64,000 bases of DNA from Anas platyrhynchos (taxonomy: Eukaryota; Chordata; Aves; Anseriformes; Anatidae): contig NC_092603.1 in assembly GCF_047663525.1 (NCBI RefSeq), positions 847,501 through 911,500 on the forward strand, given 5' to 3'. The position numbers and the translations under genes were made by a program. Of this stretch, positions 57,445-64,000 are shown piece by piece. Position 1 is the first letter of the stretch, and each line of letters starts with the position of its first letter. The notes below the pieces were generated by a model. That model was not told the origin of the DNA and did not search any database. It saw only the letters and a list, made by a program, of their open reading frames with translations.

Positions 57445-58098
57445 TGTACTGGGTCTGGCTGGGATGTTAACTTTCCCTGCAGCAGCCCATACAGTGCCGT
57501 ACTCTGTACTTGGAGCTAGAACAGCAGTGGTATCACACCAGTGTTGTGTCTGCTGCTGAGCAGTGCTGGCACAGCATCGGGACTCTCTCTAACCCTCCTA
57601 GGGGGTGGGCAAAAAGTGAGGAGGGAAACATCACCAGGGCAGCTGACCTAAACCAACCAAAGGGATATTCCGTACCGTGTGATGTCACATTCAGCAATAA
57701 AAGGTGGAAGCAGGAAGAGGAGAGGAGGGGTGGGCTCTCGTTGGGAAAATGTTGGTCCTCATCTCGAACACCGGCTGCGTGCGTTGAGGCCTTGCTTCAA
57801 GGACATGGTCAATCATCGCTCATTTGTGGGAATTAGTAATTTCTTTCCTCTGCACTTCCATATAGCCTTAATTTATTTTGTTTGTTTTCCTCCCTTCTTT
57901 TTATTTTTCCCTTTTCCCCTTTCCCTTTTTATTTCCCCTTAGTTAAATTGTTTAGTTCATAATAATCTTTATTATTATTATTTCGCTTTAATTAAATTAT
58001 CCTTATCTCAACCCATGAGTTGTTGTTTGCTTTACTTCTCCCCCTCCTTATCTAAAGAGAGCAGTTGTGGGGTTTAGCTGTCCAGCATGGTAAAACCA
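57445..58098 (+). mobile_element. Solo LTR, avian ERVL type (fossil) in the L6 3' flank
   Basis: Third copy of the same solo LTR, 31865 bases downstream of the L2 copy. No internal region. Confidence 0.75.
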
Positions 58099-59073
58099 TA
58101 ATTCCTCAGGCCTGCAGGTGGTGTTTTGTCATTGCTGCTGCTTCTGGAGCTCTTTCAGGTTTTCTGCTTCCCACTACGCAGTTCCCTTGGTTCTGCAAAA
58201 CATTTTTGTCATCTCAAACTCGTGTGTACTACGTTTTTGCTCCGTCTTTATCAGTGCATAGCATTAAGGTAGATAGCAGAGGCAAGGTTGTAGGAAAACT
58301 CCATTTTTAGCTCTTCAAACCCTTTTCTAAGGGCACTTGCACTTTTTTAGCAGAGGAGGAGGAGCATTTTAAAATACAGTGTTTTGCCAAAGAGATATCA
58401 GTGTTGTGCCCAGGCAGAAACTATCACAGGGTGGATGGGAATATCTCAAAAAATGGTTTGGGCTGGAAGAAGGCTTCAAGATGGTCCTGTTCCAACCTCA
58501 CTGCCCTGGGCTGAAGTCCCTGAGCTGCTGCGGGAGGGGAAATCAGCTGTAACCCATCACCCCTGCTGGTGCTATCCTGAGGAATGTGAATAGCAGGGGT
58601 ATGGCTGTGCCAAGGAACAACTTCCCACAGTTGCAATTCCTCCTGTACTCGAACAAACTCTTCATGGGCTCCCAGGCTGGATGGCAGTAGCAGTTCAGTC
58701 GGGTCCACGTTAATTTCAAATGATGCTCGTGGAGAGAAACGGTGCCTTTCTCTTGCTTTTCTGCTCCTCTGTATCTTTGTATTTTATCAACGCTACTTTT
58801 CTACGCGTTTTAATTTATGTTTTAATTTTGTGATTTATGTTTTAAATAAATGTTTTAATTTATGTGCAATTTACTAATAAAATATCTTTGCTAAGTCTGG
58901 CTCTGACTTTTATTGTTTCCTCTGGCATTACCCTGAGATCCAGCACGAGGTGAGTTTTACCCCACTGCTTTCTGCTCCTCCATGAAAACTCTCTCATTAT
59001 AAGACCACAGCTCCATCCTGTGCCACATCTCCTGAAAATACTAAGGATTTCCCAAGAAAGCCCAGGAAACTCA

Positions 59074-59448
59074 GGCAGCCAGGGCTTCACCTCGAGTCGC
59101 CACTACTGGGAGGTGGAGGCGAGCGGGTGCTTCTGGACCGTGGGGGTGGCTCGGGAATCGGTGCGGAGGGAAGGTCGGATCCTCTTCAAGCCCAACGCCG
59201 AGATCTGGGGCTTGCAGAAGTACGACGAGCTCTGCGTGGCCCTCACGGCGCCCTCCAACACCTTCGTCCCACTCCGCAGCGGGGAGATCGGGGTCTACTT
59301 GGACTACGAGGTGGGGCAGGTCTCCTTTTACGCCCTGGGCACCCGCTGCTGCGTCTTCACCTTCCGCGTGGCCTCCTTCAGCGGCGAGAGGGTCTTCCCC
59401 TACTTCTGCGTGCTGCTCTCCACCATCAAACTGCCCCCCAGGGCCTGA
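59074..59448 (+). pseudogene. 5'-truncated SPRY fragment S4
   Basis: Translation identical to S3. Same junction of lectin 3' flank and mid-SPRY; lacks PRY, splice acceptor and start codon. The preceding 60-bp stretch (58942-59002) is unlike its S3 counterpart. Confidence 0.85.
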
Positions 59449-59559
59449 CGAGGCGGCGACGGGGTCCCCCCGAAACCCTTCGGGTGCTTCCAGGAGGAAC
59501 GGAGACGCCCCTCGCCGCCCCTCGCCTCATGTTATTGTTATGATTTGGGTTTTGTTTCC

Positions 59560-60180
59560 GTCAGGGTTTGGGGTGATTCCCACCATCTGTAGCTCACGGG
59601 TCTGCCTCACCTCATTTCATTTTTATTCATTCATTTTTATTCCTTTTTATTCATTTATTTTATTTTTTTCTTCAGGGTCTGGGGTGATTTCCACCGCCCA
59701 TAGCTCATGAGTCTGCCTCACCTCATTTTACTTTTATTTGTTTATTTATGTTTATGTTTCTTCATTTTTATTCAATTTTAATCATTTTATTCATTTTTAT
59801 TATTTATTTTCATTTATTTTCAATTATTTTTATTTTTTTTTCTTCAGGATTTGGGGTGATTTCCACTGCCTGTAGCTCATGGGTCTGCCTCGCCTCATTT
59901 TATATTTATTTATGTTTATTTATGTTTTTATTCATTTTTATTCAATTTTAATCATTTTATTCATTTTTATTATTTATTTTCATTTATTTTCAATTATTTT
60001 TATTTTTTTCTTGAGGATTTGGGGTGATTTCCACTGCCTGTAGCTCATGGGTCTACTAGATTTTATTTCTATTATTATTTTTACTTCTATTTTTTCTACT
60101 TTGTTTACTTTTATTTTATTTTTATATTCATTTTATGGTACTTTTATCTTTTCTTCAGGATTTGGGGTGATTTCCACCAC
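59560..60180. repeat. AT-rich tandem repeat, GTGATTTCCACTGCC family
   Basis: Five units, practically the same as 27700-28320. Confidence 0.88.
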
Positions 60181-60654
60181 CTGCCTCAGGCTCCGATGTC
60201 TCTGTTGCGGGTTAAATCTGGGAGGTTTTGGGTCTCGTGGCGGTTTGAGCCGGAACCCCCAGTCTCAGCTGAAAGTTGCTGGTTTTAGGGTTATTAAAAG
60301 CATGTTAATAGTTTAACGAGCTGAAATCTTTGTTTTTTCCCCCAAACCCATGCTGACTTTCCACCCTGATTAAACTCCCAAATTTCAGCAGAATTCTCTT
60401 GAATACTGTTGTCATAATTTCCTAATTTCAGCAGAATTTGCTTGAATACCGCCTGCAGCTACCTGATTACAGAACTGAGTTTTAAATGAAATTGTTTAAA
60501 ATCATTTTTTTTTCACAGGAATTTGCCATTTCTCCCCTTCCCTTCCCTGTTTTCCCCACTGTCGTTTATTTGAGCAATTAATGTGCGATTATCACTGGCT
60601 TCAGACCAAAATTAACAGGTTTTGTTGTTATAAGGAGGAGAGGTGCGGGGGGGA

Positions 60655-61124
60655 ATACGTTTGGGTTGGGATTTAATGGAAAAAAAATGGGGAAAACAAA
60701 AAAAAAGTCCCAAAAATGCCTTTCACAAAATGGCGGCCGGGACCTCCCCTCAGAGGTGGCGGGTTTCGTTCCGGCCGCTGATTGGCTCGTGCCTCCGTTG
60801 TCCCGCCCTTGCCGGCTGCTGATTGGCTCCCGCTGCGAGGTTCTTCCTCCTCCCCTGGCTGCTGTCGTTGTGTTGCGGGACAGGGAAAAATTCGCTTTTT
60901 TTGGCCATTTTTTGCCTTTTTTTGTCCTTTCTTCTACCTTTTTGCGCGAGTTTTTGCAGCGCTGCACGCGGGGGAGCGCTTGGAGCTGCTTTCAGCGCTC
61001 CCTTCCTCTGCTCTGCGCCGCGATGGAGGCAGCGGGACCAGCGGGACCTCCGCGGGCACGGGATGGCGGCAGGGCCCGGAATGGCGGCAGGGGCCGGGGT
61101 CGCGGCAGGGCCCGGCGGCACACG
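60655..61124 (+). promoter_or_regulatory. 5' module 7: promoter and exon 1 of lectin L7
   Basis: Copy of module 3: YY1-like site, two inverted CCAAT boxes, exon 1 ATG at 61023, donor after 61124, 102 nt in phase 0. Confidence 0.7.
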
Positions 61125-61299
61125 GTGAGTTCGGGTTCGGGGGCAGCGTTGCTGGGGGGGGGGTTCCACATTTTTTGGAAGGGCTCTTCTAAGGAGCCGG
61201 TGTGGGAGGAGCCTCCTTATAAGCCCCACCCACGTATAAATGTTCCTCGGTGTATGAGGTGCGGATGCTGAGCTGCATTTGCGGCTCCACCGTACAACC

Positions 61300-62100
61300 T
61301 GGAGGGCAGCGTTTTGGGATTGGGGCTGCGATTAAGGTTGGCATTGGGATTAGGGCTGGGGTCGGGAGTGGGTTTGGGTTGGGGCTGGGGCCGCTGCTGG
61401 GGTTTGGGCCGTGAATGGGCTCGGGGTGGGGGCTCTGCCGGCCGGCCTCGGCCCCGGCGCGGCTGGGGGGGTTGCCGGGACCGGGCCCCGGTGCGGCCGG
61501 GGAGATGCCGGGCCCGCGGCCCGGGGGGGAGCCGGGAGCTGCGTTTGTGGCTGCGCCCTACAACCTGGGGGGCAGCGTTTTGGGATTGGGGCTGCGATTA
61601 AGGTTGGTCATTGGGATTAGAGCTGGGGTCGGGAATGGGTTTGGGGTGGAATTAGGGCTGCGGTTGGGGTTTGGGCCGGGGCTGGGGTTGGGGCCGGGGC
61701 CGGGGCCGGGGCTGGGGTTTGGGCCGTGAATGGGCTCGGGGTGGGGGCTCTGCCGGCCGGCCTCGGCCCCGGCGCGGCTGGGGGGTGGTTGCCGGGACCG
61801 GGCCCCGGTGCGGCCGGGGAGATGCAGGGCCCGCGGCTGGGGAGGAACCGGGAGCTGCGTCTGTGGCTGCGCCCTACAAGCTGAGGGGCAGCGTTTTGGG
61901 GTTACGGCTGTGATAAAGGTTGGTCATTGGGATTAGGGCTGGGGTCGGGAACGGGTTTGGGATGGAATTAGGGCTGCGGTTGGGGTTTGGGCCGTGAATG
62001 GGCTCGGGGTGGGGCCGGAGGCCCGGTGCGCGACGGTGACGGCCGGGGGGCGAGGCGGGCGCGATCGCGGCGGCGGCCTGGGGGCGGTGCCGGGCCCCTT
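61300..62100. repeat. G-rich minisatellite, module 7
   Basis: Same units in the same order as module 3, without visible length change, which is unusual for a minisatellite unless the copy is very recent. Confidence 0.88.
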
Positions 62101-62439
62101 TGGGGTAGCTGAAATTGGGATTATTGATGAGATTGGGATCGAGATTGATACCGGGATCGGGGTGTTGGAGGCGGCCAAGCCCTCCCCTGTTTCCCAGGCT
62201 GCTGCCGGTTTTCTCCCAGCTTCCTTCCGTTACCTTCTCACCGCAGCATCACCTTCCCACATGTTTTTATTGTCATTTTTCTGTCTCTTCTGACTTTCTC
62301 CCTTCCTTCCAGGTCCTTCCTCCTCTGCAGCACCCCTTGTTGCCTGCCCCTGGCTGCTACTTTCCCAGCCACAAGCTGCCCTCAGAGGACCCGTGGAGAT
62401 TTTGGCCCTTGGAGGCTACAGAGGGGAGGCTCCTGACAT

Positions 62440-64000
62440 ATGGTTGTGACGCTGCCTGTGGAGGAGGAGCACAACAACGAGGACAACGATTCTGTGATGG
62501 AGAGTAAGTGCTCTGAGGCAGGTGTGCCCGTTGTGCTGCCCTTGCTGGCTGCTGATTGCCACCCACCTGCGAGGTTCTTCCTTCTACCGTGGTTGCTGTC
62601 TTTGTGGAGCGGTACAGTGAAAAATTTATTTGTTTTTTTTTTGTCTTTTTTCTACCTCCCTACGCGCGTTCTCACAGCACTGCAGGCAGGTGAGCGCTTG
62701 GAGCTGTGCCCACTACTCCCTTCCTTTGCTCTGCGCTGCAGTGGGTCTGTAGCTCATGGGTCTGCCTCACCTCATTTTAATTTAATTTAATTTTATTTAT
62801 TTTATTTATTTATTTTATATTTTCATTTATTATTCTTTTCATCAGGATTTGGGGTGATTTCCACCACCTGCCTCAGGCTCCGATGTCACTGTTGCGGGTT
62901 AAATCTGGGAGGTTTTGGGTCTCGTGGTGGTTTGAGCTGGAACCCCAAGTCTCAGCTGAAAGTTGCTGGTTTTAGGGTTACTAAAAGCATGTTAAATAGT
63001 TTTACTGAGCTGGTGTTGAGCTGAAATCTTTGTTTTTTCCCCCAAACCCATGCTGACTTTCCACCTTAATTAAACTCCCAAAATTCAGCAGAATCCTCTT
63101 GAATACTTCTTTTACACTTCGTTTGCCACCCAGCAGCTCTCGCAAAAGAGACCTAGGAGCATCAGGGCATGTGAGCAGGAGGTCGGGTGGTGGAGTAGCT
63201 CCCTGGTGTCCCAGAGGGAAGGGAGCCGTGGGAACGAAGAAAAGCTTCAAGGCCTTGGGATGGTTGGTGAAAGAGGCTTTTTGGGCGGAGTGTGTGGCTT
63301 TTTGTTGGAGTGGCCTAGAGGATCTTCCAAGGTTCCTTCCATTCCCTGACATTCCGTGGAGGTCCAAACGTCCCCCTACCACCAGCGGCACCCCCAGGGT
63401 GTGGGGAGGGCCTGGCCTCTCTCAGCCCTGCTGCCAGGGGTCTGCACGGCGCTGGGACCCCTCACTTCCCCCCTTCTTTTCGTTGCAGGTCTTCTTACCA
63501 AGTGCAAGGCTAGAAGAGTTGCGGCCTGGAAGCTATACGTGTTCGTCGCCATCAGTCTAATAGAGTTCCTGGTTTTGATTTCCATTATCGGTGTGCGCTC
63601 CCAGGTGGTTTCGGGGCTCATCCCTGCAGCCCCAGCTGCAGGTAGGGGGGAAAAAAAAAGGGGGCTCGGTGCCTGTATCCAACCCTGCTGCTGCCCCTTC
63701 TTTGCTCCTGCAAACCTCTGGATTTCTTTGTCCTTAGGGCTCTCTCAACGTGCGTATTCCTGCCCCCCTTCGTGGATCGGGTTCAAGGGGAAATGTTTCT
63801 ACTTCTCCGACGGGGAAAAGAACCAAACCTTGAGCCGGGCTGACTGCCACGCGCGCAACGCCAGCCTGGCCGTGATCCAGTCCAGGGAGGAGCTGGTGAG
63901 CCTTTTTTTTGTTTTGGGTGGGGGGCAGAGCTCTGGGGGTGTTGGTGAGCCCCCTTTTCAACCCTGCTCCCCCTCTGCTCCCAGGACTTCATGATGCGCT
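62440..64000 (+). CDS. Lectin L7: CLEC2-like type II C-type lectin, partial (cut by window edge)
   Basis: Exons: 62440-62503 (exon from 62313), 63489-63641, 63738-63895, and exon 5 from 63985, cut at 64000 after the codons for DFMMR. Everything visible translates identically to L3: tail MVVTLPVEEEHNNEDNDS, transmembrane VFVAISLIEFLVLISIIG, stalk VRSQVVSGLIPAAPAA, AYSCPPSWIGFKGKC, NQT and NAS sequons. The only clear length difference from L3 is in the AT-rich repeat near 62775. The rest of the CTLD should lie just outside the window. Confidence 0.82.

Overview
This window is avian nuclear DNA, from a GC-rich, heavily duplicated immune cluster of the kind that lies in or beside bird MHC or NK-complex regions. 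The evidence is a CR1 LINE with the bird-type 3' end (ATTCTATG tandem tail), ERVL-type solo LTRs, intron-containing TRIM/B30.2 genes, and an array of C-type lectin-like genes of the CLEC2 (CLEC2D / B-Lec) type. The species cannot be told from the sequence.

Left part (1-13.9 kb), mostly single copy. A TRIM-type gene with a C3HC4 RING exon runs on the minus strand (4459 down to 1299); its B30.2 exon would lie beyond the left edge, and its introns hold three minisatellites. A CR1 copy and several simple repeats follow. An intronless linker histone H1 variant (7061-7597, plus) carries both a histone 3' stem-loop and an AATAAA. A second TRIM-type gene (minus, 10310 down to 8232) has the canonical coiled-coil exon series (96, 213, 23 and 104 nt) but no RING or B-box, and its PRY domain is cut short by a stop. 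Head-to-head with it is a plus-strand B30.2 gene (11865-13864) made of a short N-terminal exon and one PRY-SPRY exon.

Right part (13.5-64 kb), a nested tandem amplification. Seven type II C-type lectin genes lie on the plus strand, here called L1 to L7; L7 is cut by the right edge. Each has a 5' module (CpG-rich promoter with two CTGATTGGCT boxes and a YY1-like site, exon 1, G-rich minisatellite, exon 2 with an acidic cytoplasmic tail), then a transmembrane exon and three CTLD exons. The first duplication breakpoint cut the B30.2 exon, so 5'-truncated SPRY fragments sit at 19690, 27211 and 59074. A second breakpoint joined lectin 3' UTR to a 5' module and left exon-6 tails at 35036, 43431 and 52868. 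There are ten 5' modules for seven lectin bodies: L4 has two and L5 has three.

The lectins fall into two structural classes by which splice donor ends the transmembrane exon: short stalk (L1, L4) and 16-codon-longer stalk (L2, L3, L5, L6, L7). All seven should be small surface glycoproteins without an ITIM. By family knowledge, CLEC2 lectins are ligands for NKR-P1 receptors, so the array could be a variable ligand set; this is inference. The stretches 24.3-32.1 kb and 56.2-64.0 kb are almost identical except for two patches, which suggests very recent duplication plus gene conversion, or an assembly effect. No RNA genes or CRISPR arrays were seen.
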